64,000 nt of DNA from Kordiimonadaceae bacterium (GCA_024236295.1 JACKKT010000006.1:124001-188000); one strand, 5' to 3'. Positions 37,640 to 46,573 are shown, counted from the first letter of the stretch. Numbers and translations are program-made. Notes: a model not told the origin generated them from the letters alone.

Positions 37640-37689
37640 CTGCCCTCCGAAGGCAGAGGTCATGGGTTCGAATCCCGTCGGGTGCGCCA
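37640..37689 (+). repeat. Right attachment repeat (partial tRNA-Arg copy)
   Basis: A perfect 50-bp copy of the tRNA-Arg 3' end without the 5' half of the gene, so not a functional tRNA. It marks the right edge of the island. Confidence 0.93.
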
Positions 37690-37910
37690 ATTTTTAATGC
37701 TTCAAAAATTGCCCTATAGAAAGTCTCATCCATCCTCTTCAAAAAAGAGTCTTAAATCTGATATAATTCGCACGCGCGTTTGCAATAAAAGCATCAAATA
37801 AATATCACTTTTCTTTAAACGGCCTGTCACAAATCAAGATCATATTCCCCCTGCCTGAACGGGCGAATGTCCAAAGAGGACAAAGTTAATTATTAAGGAA
37901 TATAATCAAA

Positions 37911-40352
37911 ATGGAAACTACACCTGAAAGACCAGAAATTCGGACATCAGAATTTTGGAAAAACCTGCTCTGCACCTCAGCAATAGTCGGTGTCATGATG
38001 GTTTCTCCGGCGCTTGCCGCAGATGAAGCCATAGAAAAAACCAATGAAGAACAGCCAATTCAGATCACTGCACAAGTTGCGACAGTAACAACTGCTGCTG
38101 CCGCCGAAGCCGCCGATGCGCCGGAAGAAGTGATCGTCGTTGTCGGAAAGCCGACGACATACGCCAACAACGCCACTGACAATGTGATGATCGAGCAGGA
38201 ATCAACAGCAGCAAGTGTCCTTTCCGTGATTGATAACCTTCCCGGTGTTAATATCAGCGAGGGCGGTACATTCGGTTCCGACGACTGGTCAACCACTGTC
38301 AACATGCGTGGCTTTACCGTGGGGCTTAGTGAACAACAGATCGGCATGACCATTGACGGCCTGCCAAACGGAAATTCAAACTATGGCGGTGGTTCAAAAG
38401 CCAACCGTTATATCGATTTTGAAAACCTTGCCCGTGCTGAAGTATCGCAGGGAACCAGTGATATTTCCTCCGCATCCCACGAGGCTCTTGGCGGAACAAT
38501 CAACTTTGTTACCAATAATCCGCTTGATGATCAGCGTCTTCGCGCCAGCCTCAGCATCGGTGACCATAATGCAAGACGTTATTATTTCCGTTATGACACA
38601 GGGCATCTGACCGACAGCACCACTGCTTATTTAAGCTATTCCCGTCAGTCAAATGATGCCTGGATTGGCCTGGCCGGTGGCACGGAGCGCGATCATATCT
38701 CAGCAAAATTTGTGTCCGAACTGGACAACTGGACCATCACAGGCCGTTTTTCATGGGATGATACCAATGAAGATAACTTCCAGCGCATCAGTCTTGCCCA
38801 GTTTGAGGAAAACCCCGACTGGGACCGTTTGACCGACACTATTACCGGCATCCCTTATGTTGATCAGGCGTACCGTCCATCATGGTCAACACTTCGGAAT
38901 AATTATTTTACCTACCTTCGTGCGGCATATGAAGATGATGCCTTAAAAGCCACCATCACACCATACTATCATGTACAAAAAGGTCGTGGTGATTGGGTAC
39001 CACAATATATTGTCGACGTTGTCGGCGGCACAACTAGCATGCCATCAGGCGTCCGTGACCTCCATACCGGTCCGGACACCATTTATGGCGGATCATTCGG
39101 TGGTGCTTATTCGTTCGTTGATGCAATGGGAACTCCGCTTGCCCCGATTGATGGCTGCACAGCGCGTCTGACATTCCCCTATGGTGGCGGTGGCGCGGCC
39201 GATGATCCGGCCTGTTACTCGGCGGATGCCAACCCGGCCAGTTCTTATCGTCATACCCACTATAACAAGCAGCGTATCGGCCTGACCGCCGACGCCCAAT
39301 ATGAAATCGCTGAAAATAACATTCTTCGTGGCGGTTTATGGTGGGAACGCGCCGACCGCGATGAAAGCCGCGACTGGCACCGTATTATTGACCCAAGAAG
39401 CTCGCACCAGTTTGATAATGCGGCCTACTGGCGTCAGTATGACCGTAACTTTATCACCAATACCTTCATGCTTTATGGTGAAGATACGCTGACCCTAGGT
39501 GATCTGACCCTTAATGGCGGTCTTCGTAAATTCTTCGTTGACCTGACCAGAAAGGATAATTTCGGGCTTGAGGCGGAATCCAAAGTTAATTCGGACTCAA
39601 AAATTCTGTTCACTGCCGGCGCCATTTATGAAGCGACAGATGAAGTTGAGCTCTTCACCGGCTTTTCACAAAATTATGCCGCGATCAAGGATAATATTAT
39701 TGAGGGAAGCGCTGCGATTGAAGGCGTGGACGGTGAAAAAGCCGATAACTATGACCTTGGCCTTCGCGTTCGTAATGACTGGATAAGGGCAAGTCTGACC
39801 GGTTATTATATTAAATTCTCAAACCGGATTGTCGGTATTCCTGTCGGTGATATTTCCGGGATCGATTACGCCTCACAGATTGATACGGTTTATCAGAATG
39901 TCGGCGGTATCGACTCCAAAGGGATCGAAGCCAGCATTTCTGCCGATATAACCGACAGCTGGAACCTTTATTCATCGCTGACCGTCAATGACAGCAAATA
40001 TAACCAAACCATCGGTAACGTTACCAAGGATAAGAAAGTGGCACTTGCCCCTGAATTCCAGCTGGTGGGAACATTAAGCTATCAGAATGATGGTATCTTC
40101 GGCGGTGTATCAGCCAAACATATCGGCAAACGCTGGGGCGATTTTGCCAATACGGAACGCCTTCCATCTTCAACCATTGTTGATCTCTGGATCGGCTATG
40201 ACATTGAAATGCAGAACGGCCCAAGCAATATGCGCGTCTCGCTTAATGTCAATAACCTGATGGATAAAAGATATCTGGGCGGTGGTACACCCGGCGGATA
40301 CTTTATCGGAACAGGTCGTCAGGTGATGGCAAACATCACTTTCGACTACTAG
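37911..40352 (+). CDS. TonB-dependent outer-membrane receptor
   Basis: 813 residues. An extended N-terminus precedes a signal peptide (NLLCTSAIVGVMMVSPALA, likely cut before ADEA). A TonB-box-like segment (EEVIVVVGKPT) leads into the plug domain (SVLSVIDNLPGVNISEGG, VNMRGFTVG), and a 22-strand-type barrel ends in ANITFDY with a terminal aromatic residue. The ligand is unknown. An SDxWxVSxNxRG-like plug is common in sugar- or peptide-type receptors of aquatic bacteria, but this cannot be decided. A terminator separates it from the PhoD-like gene, 91 bp downstream, so co-regulation is possible but not operonic. It adjoins the island's right end. Confidence 0.92.
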   Translation: METTPERPEIRTSEFWKNLLCTSAIVGVMMVSPALAADEAIEKTNEEQPIQITAQVATVTTAAAAEAADAPEEVIVVVGKPTTYANNATDNVMIEQESTAASVLSVIDNLPGVNISEGGTFGSDDWSTTVNMRGFTVGLSEQQIGMTIDGLPNGNSNYGGGSKANRYIDFENLARAEVSQGTSDISSASHEALGGTINFVTNNPLDDQRLRASLSIGDHNARRYYFRYDTGHLTDSTTAYLSYSRQSNDAWIGLAGGTERDHISAKFVSELDNWTITGRFSWDDTNEDNFQRISLAQFEENPDWDRLTDTITGIPYVDQAYRPSWSTLRNNYFTYLRAAYEDDALKATITPYYHVQKGRGDWVPQYIVDVVGGTTSMPSGVRDLHTGPDTIYGGSFGGAYSFVDAMGTPLAPIDGCTARLTFPYGGGGAADDPACYSADANPASSYRHTHYNKQRIGLTADAQYEIAENNILRGGLWWERADRDESRDWHRIIDPRSSHQFDNAAYWRQYDRNFITNTFMLYGEDTLTLGDLTLNGGLRKFFVDLTRKDNFGLEAESKVNSDSKILFTAGAIYEATDEVELFTGFSQNYAAIKDNIIEGSAAIEGVDGEKADNYDLGLRVRNDWIRASLTGYYIKFSNRIVGIPVGDISGIDYASQIDTVYQNVGGIDSKGIEASISADITDSWNLYSSLTVNDSKYNQTIGNVTKDKKVALAPEFQLVGTLSYQNDGIFGGVSAKHIGKRWGDFANTERLPSSTIVDLWIGYDIEMQNGPSNMRVSLNVNNLMDKRYLGGGTPGGYFIGTGRQVMANITFDY

Positions 40353-40380
40353 GATAATAATAACTTAAGCTGTAAAACTT

Positions 40381-40412
40381 AGGGAAGCCCCGATTTCGGG
40401 CTTCCCTTTTTT
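40381..40412 (+). terminator. Intrinsic terminator after the TonB receptor
   Basis: AGGGAAGCCC (40381-40390) pairs perfectly with GGGCTTCCCT (40398-40407) around a 7-base loop, followed by a run of T. Confidence 0.93.
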
Positions 40413-40443
40413 ACTTTCCCTTTTTTACATTAAGGACAGACAG

Positions 40444-41550
40444 ATGAGCAAAATCACCAGACGTGAATTCCAGATCGGGGCCGGGCTGACCCTTGCCGGC
40501 TTTTCAGCGCTCGCCACCAACCGGGCTGCGGCAATGAGCATTGATATGCCAAAAGTGATGGGGGATAAGCCAATATCCCGCATTCTTTTCGGCTCCTGCT
40601 GCCATCAGGATAAGGAACAACCGATCTGGCCCGCGATCCTAAACAAAAAACCGGAACTTTTTTTATTTTTAGGGGACAATATCTATGGCGACAGCCGCGA
40701 TATGGCCGTGCTTGCCGCAAAATATAAGAAACAGGCCAAAAATTTTGAAGGGATCCGTCGCCAGTCACAGGTCATGGCTATCTGGGATGATCATGATTTT
40801 GGTGAAAATGACGCAGGTAAGGATTACCCGTACCGTGATCAGTCAAAAGAGCTTTTCTTTGATTTCTGGGAAGTACCCAAAGCAAGCAGCCGACGTCGTG
40901 ACGGCGACGGTATTTATACATCGGCCCTTTTCGGGCCAGAGGATAAACGAATTCACATCATCTTGCCGGATTTACGCTATAACCGTGACCCGCTTAAAAC
41001 CGTGGACAGCATGGAAATGGCGAAGGACAGGGAAATTGCCGGTTTCGGACCCTACCTTCCCATAATGGGCAAGGACAGCACCATGCTTGGCGAAGCGCAG
41101 TGGCAATGGCTTGAGCGGCAGATGCAGGTGCCTTCAAAAATAAAAATCATCGGCTCGAGCTTACAGTATATCGCGACCCAACCAGGCTGGGAATCCTGGG
41201 CCAATTTCCCCCATGAACGGCAGCGGCTGATTGAGCTTATCAGAAAATACCGGGTCGAGGGGGTCTTTTTCATCAGCGGCGATACCCACTGGGCCGAAAT
41301 CTCCTGCCAGCAGAAGGATGTGCCCTACCCGCTTTGGGATATGACCTCAAGCGGCCTGACGGAAATCTGGCCCAATGTAAGCCCCAATGCCTACCGCTGG
41401 AACGATATCAGTTACGCCGGGCAGAATTTCGGCGCGCTTTATATTGACTGGGAACTAAGTGACCCGCTGATCGTGTTTGAAATTAATGACGCGAGCGGAA
41501 ACCGGGTCTTCAGCCATTCGATCATGTTAAGCAGTCTGACTTTTAGCTGA
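40444..41550 (+). CDS. PhoD-like alkaline phosphatase/phosphodiesterase, Tat-exported
   Basis: 368-residue metallophosphoesterase. The N-terminus is a Tat signal (TRREFQIGAGLTLAGFSALA). PhoD-type metal motifs are present: FGSCCHQD, FLGDNIYGD, WDDHDFGENDAG and SGDTHWAE. PhoD enzymes release phosphate from phosphomono- and diesters in the periplasm with Ca2+ and Fe3+. It lies just downstream of the TonB receptor, behind a terminator, and ends overlapping the convergent membrane-protein gene by 8 bp. Lack of the N-terminal PhoD beta-sandwich makes it one of the shorter family members, so substrate range is uncertain. Confidence 0.85.
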   Translation: MSKITRREFQIGAGLTLAGFSALATNRAAAMSIDMPKVMGDKPISRILFGSCCHQDKEQPIWPAILNKKPELFLFLGDNIYGDSRDMAVLAAKYKKQAKNFEGIRRQSQVMAIWDDHDFGENDAGKDYPYRDQSKELFFDFWEVPKASSRRRDGDGIYTSALFGPEDKRIHIILPDLRYNRDPLKTVDSMEMAKDREIAGFGPYLPIMGKDSTMLGEAQWQWLERQMQVPSKIKIIGSSLQYIATQPGWESWANFPHERQRLIELIRKYRVEGVFFISGDTHWAEISCQQKDVPYPLWDMTSSGLTEIWPNVSPNAYRWNDISYAGQNFGALYIDWELSDPLIVFEINDASGNRVFSHSIMLSSLTFS

Positions 41551-42070
41551 AAAAACTGACCGAGCGCAGCAGCTGTATCAGGAACAGAAGGGAAAATGAA
41601 AGTCCGGAAAGCGCCAGCGCCCAGACAAAACGCCGTCTTTTAAGATCGCGAAGCAGGGAATTTTTCTGTATTTCATAGGCCAGTTCAAGTTTCCAGTCGC
41701 TTTTATCAAAGGCGTCAAGATAACTGTCCAGGGTCGGGTACTGTTCTTCCAGCAGGTAATAGCTTCTTTGCAGGTTTATCCCCTTAACCCCCAGTTTCGG
41801 GGCCGCACTGCGCGACGGGTAAAGCACATAACCGAACATGGCGATCGGCACCACCGCCAGCACCCAGAAGATCAGCACATATAGCGTTGTATTGGCCGGG
41901 TCCTGCGGTGCCATTTCGCCAATTTTGGCAATGGTGCCAAGGGAGAATATAAAACCGATGCTGACAATCTGCGCCTTTACATCATAGGCGCGGACCGCAT
42001 TTTGAACCTGGGATAGTGAATTTTGTAAAATTGAAAGTTGAACACTATCCATTGTCTCAGTATTGCTCAT
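41543..42070 (-). CDS. Three-helix membrane protein resembling PycTM-type (DUF5706) effectors
   Basis: 175 residues. Two hydrophobic helices near the N-terminus (IVSIGFIFSLGTIAKIG and TTLYVLIFWVLAVVPIAMFGYVLYP), a soluble charged middle (YYLLEEQYPTLDSYLDAFDKSDWKLELAYEIQKNSLLRDLKRRRF) and one C-terminal helix (VWALALSGLSFSLLFLIQLL). The AYDVKAQIVSIGF start and the 'ELAYEIQKNSLLRDLKRR' stretch resemble PycTM, the membrane effector of Pycsar anti-phage systems. No cyclase gene is adjacent. An open frame begins at a TTG (42085), but the ATG at 42070 has GGATGAG upstream. The family call is tentative. Confidence 0.45.
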   Translation of the reverse strand: MSNTETMDSVQLSILQNSLSQVQNAVRAYDVKAQIVSIGFIFSLGTIAKIGEMAPQDPANTTLYVLIFWVLAVVPIAMFGYVLYPSRSAAPKLGVKGINLQRSYYLLEEQYPTLDSYLDAFDKSDWKLELAYEIQKNSLLRDLKRRRFVWALALSGLSFSLLFLIQLLRSVSFFS

Positions 42071-42209
42071 TTCGTGCTCATCCAATAAGATGGGTGGAGT
42101 ATATATTTATGGCACTCTCTACGCCTCTCTGATGACAAAATTGTGTCAGATTTGTTAAAGTTATGTGACCATCATTTTTGACTGAAAATGAGTAAAAAAG
42201 GACAAAAAA

Positions 42210-42980
42210 ATGCCAAACACACTTGAAATCAGCCGCGATGGACGCGTGGTTCTTATCCGTCTTAACCGGCCGCAAGCGTTAAATGCCCTGAACTCTGACA
42301 TCATGCGGGAACTGATCGCGGAACTCACCCCGCTTGATCTCGACCCTGATGTGGGATGCTTCATCATTACCGGGTCGGAAAAGGCCTTTGCCGCCGGCGC
42401 CGATATCAAGGAAATGCAGTCAAAAAATTATATGGACATGTATACGCATGATTATTTTGCCGACTGGCAGAAATTCTGTGACTTTCGGACCCCGAAAATT
42501 GCCGCCGTGTCCGGCTTCGCCCTTGGTGGCGGCTGCGAGCTGGCGATGATGTGTGATTTTATCATCGCGGCAAAATCGGCCAAATTCGGCCAGCCGGAAA
42601 TCAAGCTCGGCGTCATCCCCGGTATGGGCGGCTCTCAGCGGCTGACCAGACTGGTCGGTAAATCAAAAGCAATGGACATGATCCTGACCGGGCGCATGAT
42701 GGACGCCGACGAAGCGGAACGATGCGGCCTCGCCGCCCGGGTTGTTGATGATGAAAACCTGATGGAGGAAGCGATGGAAGCGGCAAAAGCCATTTCCAGC
42801 TACAGCAAACCCGCCGTCATGCTGGCCCGCGAAGCGGTCGACCGCGCGCTTGAAGGTTCCTTACGTGAAGGGCTGATCTTTGAGCGGCGCATTTTCCATT
42901 CCCTCTTTGCCACCGAGGACCAGAAGGAAGGCATGGCCGCCTTTGCCGAAAAACGAAAACCGAACTTTAAGGGGAAGTGA
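42210..42980 (+). CDS. Enoyl-CoA hydratase
   Basis: Crotonase-family hydratase of 256 residues that adds water to trans-2-enoyl-CoA in fatty-acid or related beta-oxidation. The oxyanion-hole segments are AFAAGADIKEM and GFALGGGCELAMMCD, and the two catalytic glutamates are in GGGCELAM and FGQPEIKLGVIPG, so it is a true hydratase rather than an isomerase. The length and GMGGSQRLTRLVGK wording match short-chain EchA/FadB-like stand-alone enzymes. AAGGA lies 7 bp before the ATG. Single gene, divergent from the PycTM-like protein. Confidence 0.93.
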   Translation: MPNTLEISRDGRVVLIRLNRPQALNALNSDIMRELIAELTPLDLDPDVGCFIITGSEKAFAAGADIKEMQSKNYMDMYTHDYFADWQKFCDFRTPKIAAVSGFALGGGCELAMMCDFIIAAKSAKFGQPEIKLGVIPGMGGSQRLTRLVGKSKAMDMILTGRMMDADEAERCGLAARVVDDENLMEEAMEAAKAISSYSKPAVMLAREAVDRALEGSLREGLIFERRIFHSLFATEDQKEGMAAFAEKRKPNFKGK

Positions 42981-43000
42981 TGGGGAAAGTACCCCCCCTG

Positions 43001-43088
43001 CGTCATATCTGCGAAGGCAGGTATTCATGATCCAGACGATCAGGCTACCACGGAGGGTCTATAGACCCTCGCCATTGCGGGAGTGACG
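43001..43088. repeat. Degenerate MITE-like/palindromic intergenic repeat
   Basis: Begins CGTCATATCTGCGAAGGCAG and ends CATTGCGGGAGTGACG, so the termini are inverted relative to each other. This is the form of the widespread proteobacterial 'GTCATnCCCGCGAAGGCGGG' intergenic element, here worn by substitutions. It lies just after the enoyl-CoA hydratase gene. Confidence 0.6.
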
Positions 43089-43124
43089 GAAATAGTATTC
43101 AAGAACAAATATATTGTGCTGTCC

Positions 43125-43544
43125 CTATTGTTTCCCCAACCATTCTTCGTTAAGACCCATACTTGTCATCTTAAATCTAATTATTTTAGGCGTACGCCTT
43201 GCTCTAAACTTTGCATATTCAAGCAGCACTTCTTTAGCAATGGTCATGCTTTTTTCATTTGAATATCCCTCAATATAATTTTCTCCCCCATAAACATTAT
43301 AAAACCCTCTAAAATCCACAATAAATATCCAGGAAACTTCAGGTGGGCAAACTAACTTCTCCTTATCGGTCAAAGCCCGACCACTCTCGCAATACTGAAA
43401 CTTTCCCAAAATATGATCTTCAGAACCGATTTCATAAAACACAAAAGAGCTAATATGTCTGTTCCCCGACCCACTTTTGGCTTCTAGACCTCTTTCAGGA
43501 TCGTATATTCTAAATCCTGAATCCGACTCCCATTTAAATGTCAT
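43125..43544 (-). CDS. Hypothetical protein, 139 aa
   Basis: Unrecognised soluble protein with no signal peptide or membrane segment. It has a beta-rich aromatic N-terminal half (FKWESDSGFRIYDPE, SSFVFYEIGSED, VSWIFIVDFRGFYNVYGGENYIEGY) and a basic C-terminal helix (AKEVLLEYAKFRARRTPKIIRFK). Two cysteines (YCES and VCPP) are too far apart for a zinc site. GGGGA precedes the ATG. Single gene between the repeat at 43001 and the sirtuin gene, 58 bp from the latter's end. Function unknown. Confidence 0.55.
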   Translation of the reverse strand: MTFKWESDSGFRIYDPERGLEAKSGSGNRHISSFVFYEIGSEDHILGKFQYCESGRALTDKEKLVCPPEVSWIFIVDFRGFYNVYGGENYIEGYSNEKSMTIAKEVLLEYAKFRARRTPKIIRFKMTSMGLNEEWLGKQ

Positions 43545-43602
43545 TTTTTCCCCTTATACTTTGAACTATCACACTCATAACAATCCCTTATTTGGAACAC
43601 TG

Positions 43603-44334
43603 TCAAGGTTCCAATACCCCACTCAACAGATGGTCAACAAATTCGGGGACGGTTTGGCTGGCGGGGCCGTAATGCCCGTCGTTGAACTGATCGGCGTTTA
43701 GGGACGGCTCAAGGTTCAGTTCCACGGTTTTGGCGCCCGGATTTTCATTGACCACCTGAGTAAACCCGGCGGCGGGATAGACATTGCCCGACGTGCCGAT
43801 GGAGATAAACAAGCCGCAACGGCGAAGATGGCGGTAAATATCATCCATCCGCATCGGCATTTCCCCGAACCACACCACATTGACCCGCAAAGCCCCACGG
43901 GTTTTACAATTTGGGCATTCGCTTTCCAAACTCATTTCATCAAGCCAGTCGGAAATTTCGCCGCAGTTCTGACAGCGGCTTTTGAGCAACTCGCCATGCA
44001 TATGGATCAGCTTTTCCGACCCGGCCCGTTCATGCAGGTTATCGACATTCTGGGTCACCAGCATAAAGCCGCCCGGCCAGTCCCGTTCAAGCCGCGCCAG
44101 AGCCAGATGCGCGGCATTGGGTTTTATTTTTTCATCCAGCAGCACGGCCCGACGCATATTATAAAAATCATGGACCAGGGCCGGATCACGGCGGAACGCG
44201 TCCGGTGTGGCCAGATCCTCCGCCCGGTAGCCGTTCCAAAGCCCACCTTCGCCGCGAAAGGTGGGAAGACCGCTTTCCTGCGATATACCGGCGCCGGTCA
44301 GAACTACAATGGAGGTACTGGCTGAAATATTCAT
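43603..44334 (-). CDS. cobB: NAD-dependent protein deacylase, class III sirtuin (CobB/SIRT5-like)
   Basis: 243-residue sirtuin. NAD-binding motifs GAGISQESGLPTFRG and TQNVDNLHERAG, the catalytic His in HMHGEL, and four zinc cysteines as CQNC and CPNC. The Tyr and Arg of YNMRR correspond to the acid-binding pair of class III sirtuins, so desuccinylation or demalonylation is likely alongside deacetylation. The length is normal for bacterial CobB. Single cytoplasmic gene, divergent from the GT87 gene. Confidence 0.93.
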   Translation of the reverse strand: MNISASTSIVVLTGAGISQESGLPTFRGEGGLWNGYRAEDLATPDAFRRDPALVHDFYNMRRAVLLDEKIKPNAAHLALARLERDWPGGFMLVTQNVDNLHERAGSEKLIHMHGELLKSRCQNCGEISDWLDEMSLESECPNCKTRGALRVNVVWFGEMPMRMDDIYRHLRRCGLFISIGTSGNVYPAAGFTQVVNENPGAKTVELNLEPSLNADQFNDGHYGPASQTVPEFVDHLLSGVLEP

Positions 44335-44421
44335 AATTCCATTCTAAACGTATCAATCCAAACTGCCAATTGTTTGTTTATGTCTAATCTGCTAAAAAAC
44401 AATGGTGAGGAAAATAAAATA

Positions 44422-45645
44422 ATGCTGATGCCAAAATTAAAATCATTGATGAACCGTTTGGATAAACGCACACGTGACATGCTCGCCTTAAGCATTGGGG
44501 CATTGGGGATTATTTACCTGATCTGGAAATATATTTCGGTGATTGGCAAGGACCTGACTTTCAAATATTTCTGGCTTGCCGGGCGGCTCTGGTCCGGGGG
44601 GATGAGCCCTTATAGCCCCGACTATCAGCATGTGGGCAGAAGCCTTTTTGAAACATTTAACGGGCAGCCCTTTTACTACCCGCCAAACTGGTGGCCGGTG
44701 TCCCGCTTTATCGCATTATTTGATTATGCCACCGCCACCGAAATCTGGCGGCTGATCAATGTCATGGCCATCATTGGATCAACATTTTTGCTGCGCGCCG
44801 CACTAAGACGAGCAGATATAAATCTATCCACCCCTACCCTGATCCTCTATACCGGAGTGGTGGCCCTGATGCAGCCAACCATCATCGTTCTGCAACAGGG
44901 CCAATCCACAGCACTTGTTTATTTTGGACTATGCCTGACTATTTATGCGACACTCTATTCAAAGCATTTTCTGCTGGGACTGGGCATGGCCATTATGCTG
45001 CTGAAACCACAGATTGGTGTGCCGTTATTTTTTGGATTTTTTCTTTTAAAACAAAATTATAAATCGGTTTTCTATACTATCACTTTAACTTTAGTGATGA
45101 TGCTGCCGGGCTTTATTAGTCTTGGTTTTTTTGAAACACTTTTTTCTTACCTCGCTGGCCTTTCCGAGCATTCACAGTTTCTTACCAATTCCGCAAAACT
45201 TTCGACGGGCTTTAAAAACATCGTCTATCTTATTGCAAACAGGGATATTTCCAGCACACTCGCGACACTGCTTTCGCTTATCGGGGTATGGGGGGCGGCA
45301 ATATATTTACAAAAAATTGTCTATGAAAAATTTGACGGTGGCGGGGCAGCGAAACTTTGCCTTTATTATATGGCGGTGATCTTTTCCACGCTCTTTTTCG
45401 CGCCCATTCATGAATATGACATGATCCTGGTCGCACCGGTTTTATTGCTTGTGGCGGTGCTTGGGACCAGCCGTCAGGTGTTGCTTGCCGTTCCCTTTTT
45501 GCTTATGGTCCGCTCAGGCAATATCGGTGATCTTTTTGGCCCCTCCTCCGTTGATGAGGCGCGCTTTTACGGCAGTGTGGTGTCAACCGTCGCGCTTATG
45601 GCCATGATCGTTGTTTTCGCAAAAATCAGTCGTCAGGAAGATTGA
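44422..45645 (+). CDS. Polytopic membrane glycosyltransferase, GT87/DUF2029-like
   Basis: About 407 residues with roughly ten membrane helices. After the first helix comes DLTFKYFWLAGRLWSGGMSPYSPDY, matching the GT87/DUF2029 hallmark (D..vYY.a......G..pY). Such enzymes transfer mannose or other sugars from polyprenyl-phosphate donors on the outer face of the inner membrane. The frame is open back to a TTG at 44374; ATG at 44422 has GTGAGGA upstream, but ATG 44380 is also possible. It converges with, and overlaps by 20 bp, a GtrB-like gene that could make its donor. Confidence 0.72.
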   Translation: MLMPKLKSLMNRLDKRTRDMLALSIGALGIIYLIWKYISVIGKDLTFKYFWLAGRLWSGGMSPYSPDYQHVGRSLFETFNGQPFYYPPNWWPVSRFIALFDYATATEIWRLINVMAIIGSTFLLRAALRRADINLSTPTLILYTGVVALMQPTIIVLQQGQSTALVYFGLCLTIYATLYSKHFLLGLGMAIMLLKPQIGVPLFFGFFLLKQNYKSVFYTITLTLVMMLPGFISLGFFETLFSYLAGLSEHSQFLTNSAKLSTGFKNIVYLIANRDISSTLATLLSLIGVWGAAIYLQKIVYEKFDGGGAAKLCLYYMAVIFSTLFFAPIHEYDMILVAPVLLLVAVLGTSRQVLLAVPFLLMVRSGNIGDLFGPSSVDEARFYGSVVSTVALMAMIVVFAKISRQED

Positions 45646-46573
45646 TAATATTTTTTGTCATATAAAGCGGCCGGTCCTTGGTTTCATTAAAAACCCGGCC
45701 AAGATATTCTCCGATTATTCCAAGAAATAATAGCTGGAGACCGCCGAGAAACAGGATCACCACCATTTGCGAGGCATAGCCGTCAACGCTGACACCATAA
45801 ATAAGGGTACGAATAAAAATGAAGACTGCATAGATAAAAGAAAAAAATGAAATCAGAATGCCGATATAACTGGCAAACCGCAAAGGAAATGTCGAGAAGG
45901 ACGTAATCCCCTCAATCGCGAAATTCCAAAGGTTCCAGTAATTCCATTTGGTGATTCCCGCTGCCCTGGCATGGCGTTTATACTGAACGGCAATGGTATT
46001 AAAACCAACCCATGCAAAAAGCCCTTTCATAAAGCGCTGCCGTTCGGGCAGTCTTCTGATGGCGTCAATGGCCCGGCGGCTTAACAGTCTGAAATCACCG
46101 GCATTTCGCGGAATATCAACATGGCTCATTTTTTTCAATATTCGGTAAAAATAGGTGGCCGTCATTTTTTTGAACCAGCTTTCACCGTCTCTTTCGGTAC
46201 GAACGCCGTAAATATTATCATAGCCCTGTTCCCAAAGCGTAATAAATTGCGGGATAATTTCCGGTGGGTCCTGCAGATCGGCATCAAGAATGATGGCCGC
46301 CTCCCCGCTCATCAAATCTATTCCTGCCGACATAGCGGCTTCCTTGCCGAAATTGCGGCTTAAATCGATAAAAACAACCCGTTTGTCATTTTCGCAGATT
46401 TGCGTAATTAGCTCAGCGGTTTTATCAGCGCTGCCGTCATTAATGAAAATCAGCTCAAGCGTATAATCAATATCCTTAAAGACATCGACAATACGGGTAT
46501 AACATGCCCCAATGACCTCTTCCTCATTATAACAGGGAACAATCACTGATAATTTTCTGTCTTTTGACATCAT
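45626..46573 (-). CDS. GT2 glycosyltransferase, GtrB/DPM1-like (polyprenyl-phosphate sugar synthase)
   Basis: 315 residues. A GT-A catalytic domain with LSVIVPCYNEEEVIG, the donor-binding DADLQDPPEII and GDFRLLSRRAI is followed by two C-terminal membrane helices (GILISFFSFIYAVFIFIRTL and VVILFLGGLQLLFLGIIGEYLG), ending in the GtrB-typical YLGRVFNETKDRPLY. It should load a sugar, often glucose or mannose, onto undecaprenyl phosphate at the cytoplasmic face. Followed in the same direction upstream by gtrA-like 46587, 13 bp apart, so a two-gene operon with GtrA first. Confidence 0.9.
   Translation of the reverse strand: MMSKDRKLSVIVPCYNEEEVIGACYTRIVDVFKDIDYTLELIFINDGSADKTAELITQICENDKRVVFIDLSRNFGKEAAMSAGIDLMSGEAAIILDADLQDPPEIIPQFITLWEQGYDNIYGVRTERDGESWFKKMTATYFYRILKKMSHVDIPRNAGDFRLLSRRAIDAIRRLPERQRFMKGLFAWVGFNTIAVQYKRHARAAGITKWNYWNLWNFAIEGITSFSTFPLRFASYIGILISFFSFIYAVFIFIRTLIYGVSVDGYASQMVVILFLGGLQLLFLGIIGEYLGRVFNETKDRPLYMTKNIINLPDD

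Larger units (their letters stand above)
11177..37689. mobile_element. Integrated genomic island in tRNA-Arg, about 26.5 kb
   Basis: Bounded by a perfect 50-bp direct repeat of the tRNA-Arg 3' end (11177-11226 and 37640-37689), with a tyrosine integrase at the right end and an AlpA/excisionase-like gene inside. Cargo: type I restriction-modification with a RES-domain protein, umuDC, a giant RTX protein, a TPR protein, a diguanylate cyclase, an acyltransferase and small unknowns. No relaxase, type IV secretion, capsid or transposase gene is visible, so it is an integrative island that is probably not self-transmissible. The left and right halves differ in their intergenic repeats, suggesting a composite origin. 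Confidence 0.92.
37493..37910. other. Right island junction and TonB-receptor leader
   Basis: 418 bp holding the arm-type repeats (37517-37546), the right att copy (37640-37689) and the 221-bp leader of the TonB receptor gene, where no clear operator was recognised. Confidence 0.6.

Noticed and set aside
11177..37689. Prophage
   Set aside because: No capsid, terminase, tail, portal or lysis gene; only integrase, AlpA-like and restriction genes, which fit an island.
37640..37689. Second tRNA-Arg gene
   Set aside because: Only the 3' 50 bases are present; no acceptor 5' strand or D-arm.
40444..42070. TonB receptor, PhoD-like phosphatase and PycTM-like protein as one system
   Set aside because: A strong terminator separates the first two, and the third is convergent; no functional link is visible.
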